This document shows positions 11,258-24,437 of a stretch of DNA of 64,000 nt, piece by piece (position 1 is the stretch's first letter; each line of letters opens with the position of its first letter). A model generated the notes under the pieces. That model searched no databases. It was not told the origin of the DNA and was given only the letters and a program-made list of their open reading frames with translations. Made by a program: the position numbers and the translations under genes. Source of the stretch: Phascolomyces articulosus (taxonomy: Eukaryota > Mucoromycota > Mucoromycetes > Mucorales > Lichtheimiaceae). The stretch is from NCBI GenBank assembly GCA_025677815.1, contig JAIXMP010000004.1:1736001-1800000 (forward strand), given 5' to 3'.

Positions 11258-14200
11258 ATGTTGTTAGAATATGCTTTACAAACCATTTTAATTTTACCAA
11301 GTGCAGCTGCCCTTTTATTAGCCACTTGTCTTTTATCTGTTCAATTATTTGTCGTCCCATTACATTTTTTACCTGATGCTGTAGTAACTCGATTACGACG
11401 ACGACGATCATCATCCAATTCATCTTCTTTTCCCAATGATTCTTCTATGGTGAAAGCTTATGATTTTGTTGTTGTAGGAGGTCGGTTGATTGACACATTT
11501 TTATTTTGACAGCTCTTATCTTTTTTATTCATATGACTGATGATGACAATGCAAAAACAAACAGGAACGTTAGCAAGTCATGTATGGTTTATTCAATTGC
11601 AAAAGAAATATCCTAAAGCCTCCATTTTATTACTTGAACCACCATTATTGGATTATCGATCCTTGATATTTACATTTTTTGCTGGTTTAGATATTGGTGT
11701 AACACATAATGTGCCTGTATGTTTATTATTATACGATGAATCTCCCCCAACTTCAAAAAAAAAGTAATTAACGTATGTCATTACTTTAGTATTTTCGTGC
11801 TTATCCATTTTATCGAGCATCGTCAACAGCTGAATTGACACAACAAGCCAATCCAAAATTACCGTATGTACGACTTGTTGTCAATACGTTTGAAATGTTG
11901 ATCAATGAACTAGCACGTGATTTAGCTACGGCAGCACAACAGCAACATGATCCACAAGATCATCCACAAGCAGCTATCAAATTACCATGTTATCGTATTG
12001 TTCAACGAGTAGATCCATCTACCATTCATAATGGTGCTTTGGGATGTCGTCATGTATTTCCTATTCAATATAGTAGTTTGCGCAATGCCCAGCATGTAAA
12101 GGTGTTATTAGGTGTAGAATCCATTACTTGGCTTGGTTATACAAGAGATCGACGTTTAGCTGTTCAAGTCAATATTCAAAATCAAGGTACTAAATATTTT
12201 TTTTAGGAAAAATAATAAAAAAAGAGATACTATGAATCTAAAACTGATAACAAAATCATTGTAGAGCACCCATTTGTATTTTATGTCAATCGTGATTTAC
12301 ACCTTTTCGATACCATCAATGCTACTAATTCAACCGAACCCATGATTCAAGAATATCAATTTGATCAAGTGACAGAAGAACAAGAACGTGAAGAACAAGA
12401 AGGCATAGAAAGTGATGAAGACGATGAAGAGGATCATGGGGTTGAAAAAGTCGGCAATTCCTTACATCAATGTTTTTATGCATTCCGTCGTATCCATGTG
12501 GATGAAGATAGTTGTGCTTTGTGGACATTTGATCTTGCCGAAGAATTTGATGGAGATCCTTCCTCTGATCCTACCAGTGCTATTGAAATTTTGGTAGGAT
12601 TTTCTTCTCATGGTGGATCATCCTCTTCCTCAACTACCGGTGGTAGTAGAAGTGGTGGTAGTAGTAGTGATGAATCACAGCAAGAATTTTTCGAAACAGC
12701 CACCTCTTTCAAAGTATTACCATTGACACAAGTTTCCAAAGGTTGGGTAGGATTAGAAATTCAACAAACGGTGTATAATGATAGTAAACATCATTTGATG
12801 CATTGGGGTTATGAAATGGTTCAACGGGTCTTTGATAGTTTGAATTCAGATGGTATTATGGATATCCATTCAGATACAGCTTCGGTCAACACCATTCCCC
12901 CTTCCCCTGGACTTTCACCCACAACAACAGCTACAGCATCATCAGAACAACAACAAGAGCAACAAGAAATGACACCCACGACGACGGTAACATCATCAAT
13001 ATCAGTCAAACGAACGCCGGAAATAACACATGCTCGTGTGCATCGACCTCAAGTGGATTATCTTGTAGTAAAAGATGAAGGTGGATCCTTTGGTGGAAAT
13101 GGAGTTTATTATAACAATAAAGATAATGAACAACAACAGCAGCAGCACTATCGATTGCCTTCTTATTTGACACGTATATGGAATTTGGTATTTGTGGATG
13201 ATCAAGCAACGGAAAAAGTATCTGAATTATTAGCTGATCCATCCACAGCTGAAAAGCATCATCCATTTTCTACTACTTTTGCTCGTTTATTACAAAGTCG
13301 TGCCAGTTATTTCCATAACAATAAAGAAGATCCAGCAATTCTACGATCGACGGTAGTCCAATCACGTGAACTTCATCCACCTTCTACTTCTTCTTCATCA
13401 TCGGTAGAAGAATCCATTGTTTCACAACAGCAAGAAGATAATAATAATATTCTATTGGATGAAGAAGAAATAATGCAAGAACAAGAGTTTTTGGAACGAG
13501 AAGGGCGTCGATCTTCTTATACTTCATTGAATAATATGCAACAGCATGAAGGAAAATATTATCCTTCAGCATCACCTGCTACAGTAACATCACCCTATCA
13601 CGTTGTACAAGGTGATGATGATGAGGAAGAAGAAGAAGACGACGACGATGATGAGGAAGAAAGTGATGAAGAAAGTGACGATGATACCGATGATGATGAT
13701 GACGATGATGACGATGATGACGATAGCGATGAGGAGGATAGCGATGACGATGATGATACGGCAACGGCAACAACAAGTGAAGAATATGAAGATGAAATGA
13801 ATCATAGCCAAAGTAGTAGTGGTTCAGTTTCATCTTCCGAAAGTTCAAGTGATGATGATGGGGAAGAACAGCCATCGTATCAACAAAGTGAAGAAGAGGA
13901 AGAAGAAAATGTTGGATCACATGGAAATAGTGGCGATGAACAAGAAATAGAACATGAAGCAATTGAAATACAACAGCAAGAGACAATGGATCATGAAGAA
14001 CCTTATGATGAAGATCAATTGGTGGATATGTCAACAGATGATGATCGGGACCATTATCAAGAACAACAACAGCAGCAACAGCAAGAAGAAGAGATTGAAC
14101 GAGAACAATCTATCGATAATGATGAAGTATTCGAAAAGGAAACACAAGAAAAAGAAGAATTAATAGAGAATCAAGTTTTAGAAGAAACGGGACATCCACA

Positions 14201-14765
14201 ACAACAAAAAGAAATGAATCAAGGGAATGAAGAATCCATGGTTGTGGATGAACCACAAGAAATGGCTGAACAAGTAGTACCCGAAGTAAATAATAATGAG
14301 AAAGAAGAAGAAGAAGAAGACGTCTTTAAGGAAACCAGAACGATGGATGATGACAATAGTGATACGCACTCTGTGGAACATGAGACAAACGCAGCTGTCA
14401 CACCTACGATCGAAACACAATCTGTCAACAACAATGATGGCACAACTACTTCTTTTGCTGTTGCTGATGAAGAACTAGAAGATGAAGAAACAATTGATAA
14501 TGAATTACTCTCGGCCATTGAAGATCTATCCTCCTCTCCAGCACCACCACAACATATTTCTTCGAATGAACAAGAAGAAAAAGAAAATGAACCACCTACT
14601 AGAAGTAAAGAAATCATGGAAGAAACAAAAGAAGAATCGATGGTGACAGAAGTTACTAATAATGATAGTTCTAGTCAAAAACTTGTTGAAGAAACACCTG
14701 TAGAAGAAACCATGTCCAAAGCTCAAAGAAAAAGAAAAGCTAAAAAGGCTAAAAAGAGAGCATAA
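11258..14765 (+). CDS. Membrane-anchored protein with Rossmann-like N-terminus and long acidic tail
   Basis: Four exons (11258-11480, 11565-11716, 11790-12186, 12265-14765) give 1090 aa in frame. The start has a hydrophobic segment (about residues 5-40), then RLRRRR. Across intron 1 comes YDFVVVGGGTLASHVW with ASILLLEPP 20-odd residues later. That order resembles the FAD-binding beta-alpha-beta start of GMC-type flavoproteins, but I see no later GMC motifs. Residues about 120-560 look globular and unlike any family I know. The remainder is low complexity: runs of Asp/Glu (coding positions about 13610-13760), Gln-rich stretches, and a basic end (QRKRKAKKAKKRA). A flavoprotein role is speculative. 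It could equally be a scaffold whose N-terminal domain lost catalysis. The next gene on the same strand is also acidic. Confidence 0.8.
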
Positions 14766-14952
14766 AAATAGTTTTTTCTTTCTGTAATAAAATTTTATTT
14801 GACCTGATTTTTTTTTTATGCACCCAGGATTTTTTTTTTTTTTGAACTCCCAAACGCGCTTCTTTCGTCTTTATAAAAAAAATAATCTTGTCTTTTTTTT
14901 TTACGTACCCATTTTCTCTTTTTTTTATATAAAAAAAATATACATTTTTGCA

Positions 14953-16390
14953 ATGGAAGATCATCGTGTACCATCTTTTGTTCAATATCCTCAAAAACGA
15001 AAAAGAACTATTTCAGATACGGCAGATGCATCTCCTGTTCGAGCATTGAAACGACGTGGTAAGAAAAAAAAAAGGTGTTCATTCTCCTCACAATGGAAGA
15101 GTTTTTTTTTTTTTTTTTGTTGTTAATTCATTAAAAATCTCTCCTTTTTTTATCGCAGAACAAGAATCATTCATGGCTCGTTCAGGTTCTTCTCTTGTTG
15201 ATGAAACTGAAGATGTGATGGTAAAAAAATAATAATAATAGAAAAAAAAAAGCTTATTGAAAGAAAGTGGCGAAAAAAAAGAAGGGGAGATTTTGATATA
15301 TATAAAACTAAACCAAATGACAGCAATATTTTACTACTGTGAATGAAACTGTTGAAACGATTGTACCTCATGTAAAAGAAAAGTAAGGATTTTTTTTTTT
15401 TACTCTATTTTTATATATAGATATAGAAAGATGAGACTCATCTTCATATATATATGTGTGTGTTTTTACACATTATTATAAAATAGAATGGATGTAGAAG
15501 AAAGTGAAGTAGTGGCAATGGCAGTGGCAACGGCACCTTCTGAAAATAACGAGACCACTTTGGAAAAGGAGATGGATGGACTAGAAGAAAGGGGTCAGGA
15601 TGATGCAGTAGCAAAAACAACAACAACAGCAGCAGCGGCAGAAGACAAGGAGAAAGATACAACAACTACAACTGTAACAAAATTCAGGGATGAAGAAGAA
15701 AATAAACAATCTATTGATCCATCATCGGTCCTTTTAGATAATAACACTACTACCACTATCAAAACTACTTCAATTACTACTACTACCACTACTATGACGA
15801 ATACCACAATGCCAACGAATGGTCAAAACAAAAATGAAAAGAAAAAGGATGGATCGTATCAAAAAGTGCCAAGTAGTGATATCGATGAACAAGAGCAAGA
15901 ACAGTCAGCTGATGATGATGAAGGAGAGGAGGATAAAGGTGGCAAGAATAGTGATAAATCATCATCCACTGTGGATAATAAAATAGAAGAACCGATTTTA
16001 TTATCTACTTTGAATGCTGCTACTACTTCTCATGATGATATCCTTGAAAACTCATCAACAACAAAGGATGATGCTCCTACCACTTATACAACAAGAGAAG
16101 ATATTGAACAGAGAAATGGATCCATTGAAAAAGAGGGTAATTCGGTGGAAGAACTCAATGAAGTATCAACAATGGAAGAAGATACACCTATGGAAAATAA
16201 TGATAAAACAGAAATCAAAGTATCAACACAAGAACTTGGATCAGATGATGAAGATGACGATGATGAAAAAGATCTCACGATTACTCCAGTGGATGCACCT
16301 TCAACATCATCACAACAAGAGAAACAAACGCCTTGGCTTTCTTCTATTTGGAGTACTCTCACATCACCTTTCAGATCTTCCAAAAAATAA
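14953..16390 (+). CDS. Acidic low-complexity protein with N-terminal basic nuclear-localisation-like motif
   Basis: Four exons (14953-15058, 15159-15220, 15324-15382, 15487-16390) give 376 aa. The N-terminus has QKRKRTISD and LKRRG, a plausible nuclear localisation signal. A short segment reads QYFTTVNETVETIVPHVKEK. The rest is Thr-, Asp- and Glu-rich and disordered-looking. The C-terminus ends WLSSIWSTLTSPFRSSKK, a possible amphipathic or linear motif. The ATG was chosen because it opens the first exon with good splice phases. It starts about 190 bp after the previous gene on the same strand. I do not recognise the family and assign no function. Confidence 0.7.
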
Positions 16391-16955
16391 ACAACTTTCA
16401 CATTCTTTGCTTATATATCCCCCACCACCCTCCCATTTGCCTTGCATCTTTCTTTTCTTTTTACATAATTTCTCCTCTTTCTCTTGATACATATACAACA
16501 ATATTTGACACCAATTTACTACAACGACAACAACAAAACAGCTCTTATTTTGTTTATACATACATATAAATAAAAACAATAATAAAAAAATATATAGTTA
16601 TATATTATAGTTTAAGAATGATTTGTTATTATCACTTGATGTACTCTTAAATAAAAAGAGTTTATATAAAATAAAATTTAGAGTACAAAAAGATAAGGAA
16701 AAAAAACAAAAGACGACTACATAAAGGTAGGTGTAATGGTGTAGGTAGAAAAGAAAATAATTACATGCAAAATATTATACTATAAAAGGAGAAAAAGACG
16801 ATGAAGGGTTAGGAAGTTGGGTTTTTTTTGTGTGTGAAACAAAAGGGATATAGGTATGTATATATAAAGAAGTACAAAAAAAAGAGAGAGAGAGAATAAG
16901 ATTAATATATAAAAAGAATAATAGTAGATAAAGGTTAATAATAATTAATGTTGAA

Positions 16956-18946
16956 TCATTGGTGTTGTGTTGGTAAACCCATGTGACGACGTAACTTGAA
17001 CTTTTTCTTTTGTTCACGTTTCATCGACCATTGCTTCATAGCAAACATGAAAAAGACATAACACAAAGTCATAGAAGTCAAAGCAACACAGACATTCATC
17101 AAGAACATCTTATCGACATTATTACGACGTAACCACGTGAGTGTACCCGAGTTGGAAGCCATGAACAAAATAGCACCTGCGATCAATAAAAAGGCACCAA
17201 TGGCTTCACTTGGAGGACGTGTAGGTTGACTGTTGGTAGGAGGGGCACGATACAATGAAATATAAGTTACAAATCGACAGACAGCGGCCAAACCAAGTAA
17301 TAAACCCCAAAGATAATGAATTCCTGTAGAATAAATTGTATCTTGATGATGATTTCCCATGGAAACACCAGTAAATAAAACAATTAATCCAGGGAAGGGG
17401 TTCATGGAATAACTTTGTTTGGTTTCATGACGTGGGACATCCAATGGAGTATTCATGACACTACGTTCTAATAATCGACGCAAGGCACGACTTTCAACAA
17501 GAATACCTAAAAGACCACACCACCACCACCTAATCATAATCATCATTATTCCCAATGTGAGTCATGTGTCTTTATGTATATCAAAGAAAATTAAAAAAAA
17601 AATGGCCAAGAATATACTTACATGAATGCCAAGCTAGCATGTTCTAAATCTTTATGTGTCCATTCAGGGTTTTGACCAAAATGTTCCATCCAAGTATTGG
17701 TAATACCATAAGTAAAAATAAGACCCGATTCAATCATTTCAAAACTAAACTTGGCACCACCATCGACCCGATTCCATGCCCAGCCTTGTTCTGCAAAAGC
17801 GCCAAGATAACGAGCAAAAGTAAGAATACCATAAAAGAAAAAGATACCACCCTTGATAAGATGGGCAATACATCCAAGAACAGACCAAGATCTATCCATT
17901 AAATCGTTTTTTATCGTAGTTAGAAAATAGAAACATGGTTTTAAAAAAAATTATTAATTTTTTTTTTTGTTTACCTGCAAACACCATGATATACAACAAG
18001 ACCACTCAATGTTTGAGTAAAGATAAGAATGACAAAGACACGTCCAACAATGGTATGCCAATAACGACAAATGACGGTAGTGAAAGGATTATAAGCTGTC
18101 ACGACAAAGGCCTTTTTGACAATGTTGGGAATATAAGGTAATAATTTATCAAAAATACGATTTATCCAAGAAGGTTTTTCACGTTGTTGCATCATGATAG
18201 GATCTTCTTCAAGATCAATAGGTGACATGGCAATGGTTTCATCCTCTTCATCTTCTTTTCCATATTCGAATCCATCATGATGATGTAACGTTTCTTCTGA
18301 ATGTTCACTATGTTGATCAGAAGAAGTAGAAGATGAAGAACGATTGACCAAATGAACATTTTCTAAACGATCATATTGAACGTCTTGTTGTTGAGATCGA
18401 CCCACGGCTTTGGCAATTTTTCGAACCACACCCACCGCTAATTGAGCAATAAGTAATAAAAAGATAATCCAACCCATGGAATGATGAACATTGCCAGCAT
18501 AAAAATGAGGTACAGAATGACCATATAATTTGCCAAAAAAGTATCCAAATAATGCAACAATAAATGTCAAGATTTGAATGGGAACATGCAAAGAAGAACG
18601 ACCAATACCAAACATGATACCTAATGATAGAAAAATAAAATGATGAGTATTATTTTATATCACTTCTTTAGGATGAATGGATGATGATTTTTTTTTTACC
18701 TAATGGCATCAGGACCCAAAAAGCAAGAACCATAAAGACAATATGGGTATACAAATATCCCTTGTTCTCGGGGAATAACGCATAAGACATTGGTTCTTCA
18801 CCAGTGGCATTGAATGGAGGCATAGGTGGATCGGTCTCCATACCTGCCATTTCCTCATGTGTATGTTGTTGTGCTGATACGAGTGCTGTGACAAACAACA
18901 ACACTATACCAAGACTTGGTAATAATGATGAGGTTGACTGAGCCAT
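16956..18946 (-). CDS. YTP1: YTP1-like multi-pass membrane protein (DUF2427 type)
   Basis: Four exons (18946-18700, 18620-17975, 17891-17622, 17529-16956) give 578 aa. A signal peptide (about residues 1-25, ending near VSAQQ) precedes a Met/Pro-rich segment and many hydrophobic spans. Landmarks of the fungal YTP1 family are HHSMGWIIFLLL, CRYWHTIVGRVFV, VVYHGVC, AHLIKGGIFFFYG and GWAWNRVDGG. Conserved histidines in early membrane segments recall cytochrome b561-like folds, but heme binding is my inference. The region between the first and second membrane halves is acidic and His-rich (about residues 150-215). The biochemical role of YTP1 proteins is unknown; they are integral membrane proteins. 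The first in-frame ATG after the upstream T-rich sequence was taken as the start. Confidence 0.88.
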
Positions 18947-21900
18947 TTTCACCTTTACGTTTTGTATAGATGTTGTTCAGAAAGAAAAAGAGTAAAAGAT
19001 TAAAGAAGAAAAAGAAAGAGAGAGATACAGAGAGAGAATATGCTGCGGGAAAAAAAAAGCGCGTATTTCAATTTTTTTTTTTTTTTTTTTGTTTCAGTTG
19101 GACCTTTATTTGGGGGGTGGGTAGATTAAGACAGGTCCAAATAATTCTACCTGGCATATTAAAAAACATCCGCTTAAATTATTCTTTCCGAGCTTCATTA
19201 TTTTATTTTTTTCTAACACCCATTTCATATAGTAAAACCCCATTTTTTTGTCTATTAAATGTATTATCATCATCATTATCATCTATGAATTTGTTAAGCA
19301 TCAAGTCATTTCAATTCAATTCAATTCAATTCACTTAGTCCCCACGGCGCTTTGTCCGTCTGTTAAAAAAAAAAGTGGCGTGTCGCGCGGATAAACATCA
19401 TAGTTGCTCATCTTTTTTTTTTTTACGGGGAAACCTGAACGCCGGAAGAGCCGAAAAGATCCACTGTTACACGTATCTTGTTTTTTTTATAACAATAAAA
19501 AAAAGGATCTTTATTCTTCTTCTTTTCCGACCCGATACTAATACGAAATATTTTACCACTTTTTTTCATTTTATTGAACTTTTTAGATTTTTATTATTAT
19601 TATTTAAAGAAGTATAATATATATATAGCGATGATGAATTATCAATGATATTCTATCAGCTGGTATAAAAATATGGCAAATCTCAATATGTACGACCTTA
19701 TGATGTTACATTTTTGAAAAGACGTTTTTTTAAAATGAAAAAAATTTAGTCCAGAAGGTTTTATATTCTTTCCATGTGACAGCGATGTTACGCATTGTGC
19801 ATGAATTATGTACTCTAAATACTTTTTTTTTATCCATCCTCTCCCTCCCCCAAATTTATTACTATGACAATGAAAGAATAAAAAGTACTATTAAGAATTA
19901 AAATAATTAGAAAATTTTGAATATATTCAATTAAATCATTTCAAGACGTATTAGAACAATTAGTTTTTATAGATAAATACATATAAAGACATAAACAAAA
20001 GTTTTTTTTTTCGGTCCAAGATTAACCGATTAAAAAGTTTACATCGGTCATATTATTGCCCGATTCGATTGTTACACCATAAACAAAAACTTTAACCCAT
20101 TTTTTGAAGGTCTCCCGCGGATTACCTTTTTGTATTATACTAGGTGGTGGTGGTGTTATTGTTTATAAAAATGATGGTTTATCATCATTCAAAGATAACG
20201 TATAGGTATAAAGTTATAGTTATGTAGTTTAATTTTTAATTACATATGTGTAAAAAAAAAAGTATAATAGAACTCAGATTACTACTTGTTCTATTAGTAA
20301 CCATCATGGATGGTAGATCAATATTATTATTACTAAAATGAATTCTTCTATTATGTTCTTTCTATTATAATATAAGTGTATTAACATCTTAGTCACCATA
20401 GCTACCCGCAGCAATCATAACTTTCTTCCAGGTAACAATCTGACTAATCTAAAAGTAATCAAAACAAGTAGGAGGTAGTAGTGAATTTCTCGGTAAAGAA
20501 ATGTACCGTATATATAATATATTATCAAACGAGGAACGAAGGAAACCCGGAACAATCCTACTATTTACCTGGTAATTCTTTTTTTGTTTATCGTCTCCGA
20601 TTTCTTTTTCTTCTTGAAGATAGTATCCTTTTTTACATGAAAAAATTTTCTTCTTTCATGTTCATAAACCTTTGGCTCCGAATGTTGTAATTTCATTCAT
20701 TGTCGCCGATAAAGCGGGCCATAGTTCCGATAAGTTTTATTGAACATCTACCAGCTATTAGCTATGAAGTTATTCATATATAAAATGATAGGTAGAATGT
20801 AACTACTTTGCTGAAGGGGGCGGGGAGGGGCCGTCATTGTGCTAGGTCCCACACCACACTTTCGGTATTAAAATATGCCGTTTTCTTTCATTAAATTCTT
20901 GAAATTCTTGTAATTGTCATATGCTAAAAAAAGAAACACTTTTTATTATTATTGTTGTTGTTATAAACAAAAAAAAAGTATCATTTTTAATAATGAGTTG
21001 CTATGGTGATGATACAATCCAATTGTTTATTATTTTTATTATTATTACATAGGCCCTGGATGAATAATATTTTATATGGTTATAATGCATTGTACTACCA
21101 ATAGGTAGTGGTGATCATAATTCATCCATAAAAACTATACTATTTTTGTAAAACGTCATTCATCATCCTCTCCCTCCCCCAACGGAAAAACTTAACCAGT
21201 ACACTGGACTTTCTCCCTCCAAAAACGAAAGGAAAAGAATTTGACCGAAGAAGGTTATCCTTTTTTCTTGAGTCATTTAGGGTAAACATCAAATGATATT
21301 AATATAAATAGGTTGTTCAACTCTCCATTTATTTATTAGGATAAATTCAATGGATGGATGGATACGTAGCCAGTATCTAGATAAGAGCATTACTATAAGG
21401 TGCAAAATGCGCGCAGTAGGTTTATTTAATATAAATAGTAATAAACATATATTTTTTATATATATAGTAATAAACATAAATTTTAATGAAAAAAGAACAT
21501 ATAACGATGGCACTAAGTGCTCATCATGATTATTATGGAAATTTGAATATCTTGGTATAATTTTTTACTAAGCCATTATTGATCATTCCATTCTCACTAT
21601 TGTACATGTTCATCAAAGTATGGACTAAGCCTCGTCTTATGAGTGAAATAGAATTACAAATAAATAAATAAAAAGCTTCTGGCACTCTTAAACATTATCA
21701 AAAAAAAAAAACAATAAATTCCATATTTACCAATGGGGTTTTTCTTTTAAAAAGTAATGACCGTCTTTTTCTAACGAGGTAGAAAAAAAAACAAAAACAA
21801 TAATAGTTGATATTTTTTTTTTTGACACCTATCAAAAATTTATTATAAAGTTAGACTAACCAAAAAGTAAAACGTGGTGGAGGTTAAATCTCCCTCCACG

Positions 21901-23155
21901 TTCTGGGATACGATTGTTCTAGAAGAATAATAGGGTTTTTTTTTTGGTAAAAGAGGCTGAGGGAATAATATCACTTTTTTTTTTGAAATGGATCAAGTAG
22001 TATATTTCTCTTAAATGATTATTTCTCCTCAATAGCAAAATGAATACTACTAAATGAAATGTGTGATAGTTTATTACTATAATTGTAAATGGTTCCATTG
22101 TTTTTGACGCCGTCGTTACGTAAAATCCAAATGTTAACAAAAAAAAACCACTTTTCCTTTCTCATTTAAGATTTTGTTATGAAAAGATTCCAAAAAACAA
22201 ATATTATTATAATAAAATTTTGTTTAGTGACTCAAAAGAAGAGGAATAGTTTATATGATTAGCCATCAGAATACTTTTTTTTCTGGAACCAAGGGCTAGG
22301 AATGAATATCCATGAGTTATAAAGAAAATAAGTGTAATAGGTATGTCCCTTAGCTATAACAGGGGAAAGAGATCATATGTAAGCTAGCAGCAACAAATAA
22401 ATTAAACCTGTACCCTCCTCTTTACTTTGATGCATTTGATGACAATATAAAATAAACCAACACTACTATTATCGCAGCCAGAGTAATAATAACATAATGT
22501 TATAAAAGTATATACTATTTATGGTGATTGTTTTTTTTTTTTGATGAACAATATTTTTATACAAGTGACAATTAAGGGCTGTATTGTTTGTAATTTCCTA
22601 GTTCTTATAGTGATTAAAGACGATGGATGACCGGTTCATTTTTTTTATATAATTTTTTTTAGTCTTGCAGTAGTATTAATAAATTTTCAGCATTATATTT
22701 CGCTTGCTATTATGTGCTTTTTTTTTTAAAAAAAAATAAATAAACTCTGTATATGATATTGTTGATGTCAGTTAATAACATAGTATCCAGAATATAATGT
22801 AAGATTAGGTTGACTGGTTGCAGTAAAGTAGTTATCAGTATCATTGTTTACTCCTGCATGATAACTGTACTATAAATATCTCTCTTTCTCTGTCTCTTCT
22901 TCCATTGAATGCATGGAAAAATAGAATCATCTTCTATTGATTGCATACAATGGTGTATTTCCTTGTTTATTTAATGGCTATCGACGTTTTTTTTATCATT
23001 TAATAATAATAAGAAGAAAAAAGTATATAAAAGCAACCACCTATCCATCGTTCTTTTATTTATTATTGACACCCATTCCGCTCATTTTTTTTATTCATCG
23101 TACATATACTATATTCACTTGCTCCACTATTCCAGTATTGGATAATACTGCCCAT
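18947..23155. other. 4.2-kb intergenic region, no gene recognised
   Basis: The sequence is AT-rich, with frequent A or T runs of 8-20 and occasional GC-rich islands (near 19340-19470 and 20815-20870). Open frames are short and lack motifs, splice partners or protein-like composition. I found no tRNA-like internal boxes. The right end (about 22860-23155) has CT-rich and TATA-like tracts and is probably the promoter of the coiled-coil gene at 23156. Confidence 0.5.
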
Positions 23156-24425
23156 ATGTATTCGTTGCATAACAACAACAATCATCAACGAAAATATCAA
23201 AATCGTCATCGATCATTACCTCCACCTGCACCTTCACCTCCATCATCACAAGCAATCAGTAATCGAGATCAACGTCATTCATGGTCTCGAAAACCTCAAC
23301 TACAAGAAATTCCTGAAGAATATTATCATTATCAACGACGACAACAACAACAACAAAAGAAACAAGTTGTCAAAGAGGATGAACCATTACTTGAAACAAC
23401 ACAATATATTCTAAATGAAATCAAATTACTAGGTGATGATGTCATTGAAGCTGAAGCACGAGCTGATAAATTCCAAAGACACTATCATGAAACCCTTGAA
23501 GAATTAGATGCTTTGAAATTAATCTATGAAAATACTTTACAACGATTTGAAGAATATAAAGAACGAGAACAAGTCAAACATCAATATTATCAAGAATTAC
23601 TTCAACATTATCAAGAACAACAGAAATTACAACAACAAAAATTTCAAGAAAGAGAAAGAAGAAATCATTCTTTACCTTATTATAGTCATGTTTCTTCATC
23701 TTCTACTTTATCAAATCATGCACCAACAAAACTAAGTAAAGCGTATGTATTACTAGTAAAAAAAAAGTGGCTGTTATGATTACTTATTAATCAACCTCCT
23801 CTTTCTTGTTCTATTTTTTTATATATTTATAGTGGTCTATCTCTTTCAAATAAAATTCTTCGATCTTTTGGTTTATCCCGTAGTAATTAAATAACATAAT
23901 GCATGTATCCCTTTATACATTGTGGTTGATTGTATATATATACACATTATATTCATATTTTCATAAGTATATAATAAAGACTACATTACTAATCAATAGT
24001 TTGGATATATTTAAATATTTTTTGTACAAAATGACTATCGTATCATATTTTGTTAAGCTATATAAAAATAACAAGAATTTAATTTACAATAAAAGACTAA
24101 AAAGATATTTTGGAATAATTTTACAGATTAGGGTAAGAAAGAGAAAAAAAAAGGTCATGTCGAGACGCCGTTATTTGCACAAAAATATTTGATAGTATTT
24201 GATTTTTCAATTTCTCCACTGTTATTTTCTTGAATTAATTCTTGTGTTAAAGTTTCTTGTTCCTTGAGAATAATCTATGTACAGTAAATAACGGTTAGCA
24301 TATTTGTTTTCGTTGATTTGTTCCATATATATTATCTTATTACAACTTATTACATTCATCTTCGCAACTAATTCAAGCACCTTCATCCAGTTGTGACGGT
24401 CGTGCCAGGTTTGAGAAATCACCAT
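23114..24425. repeat. Direct segmental duplication, unit 1
   Basis: About 1.31 kb containing the coiled-coil gene and the 3' end of a mucoralean-family gene. It recurs in the same orientation at about 32286-33612. Left edge: TTCACTTGCTCC is shared and upstream bases differ. Right edge: similarity fades after GTCGTGCCAGGTT, a few bases before the inverted-repeat arm begins. Differences include a 12-bp and several 1-bp indels. Confidence 0.85.
23156..23890 (+). CDS. Small Gln/Arg-rich coiled-coil protein, intact copy
   Basis: Two exons (23156-23742, 23833-23890) give 214 aa. The N-terminus is Asn/His-rich, then Pro-rich (PPPAPSPPSSQ). From about residue 70 on the sequence is charged with heptad-like Leu/Ile spacing (ETTQYILNEIKLL, then long Glu/Gln/Lys stretches), which suggests a coiled coil. 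The end reads SNKILRSFGLSRSN. An open frame extends further upstream, but MYSLHNN was chosen as the start because similarity to the second copy begins only about 40 bp before it. The copy at 32328-33058 is broken, so this is presumably the functional one. No family is recognised. It is convergent with the truncated gene to the right. Confidence 0.65.
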
Positions 24426-24437
24426 TAGTCCAGGGCG
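24155..24437 (-). pseudogene. Truncated 3' end of mucoralean-family gene
   Basis: Two exons correspond to the last two exons of the gene at 33345-35280. The first encodes VISQTWHDRHNWMKVLELVAKMN and is cut at the left-arm edge of the inverted repeat. The second matches the terminal coding exon to the TGA at 24155. All upstream exons are missing. Loss coincides within about 15 bp with the inverted-repeat boundary at 24438, so the rearrangement that placed the arm here probably broke the gene. Confidence 0.75.

Noticed and set aside
13579..14034. His/Leu-rich antisense frames under the acidic tail
   Set aside because: They are the reverse complement of GAT/GAA/CAA codon runs in the spliced gene at 11258-14765 and lack splice or family support.
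22937..23155. Upstream extension of the coiled-coil protein
   Set aside because: The frame is open, but the duplicated copy has unrelated sequence upstream of 23114 and the extension is hydrophobic and unlike the rest.
18947..23155. tRNA or other structured RNA genes in the gene-free interval
   Set aside because: I looked for internal promoter boxes and paired arms and found none convincing; a covariance-model scan would be decisive.
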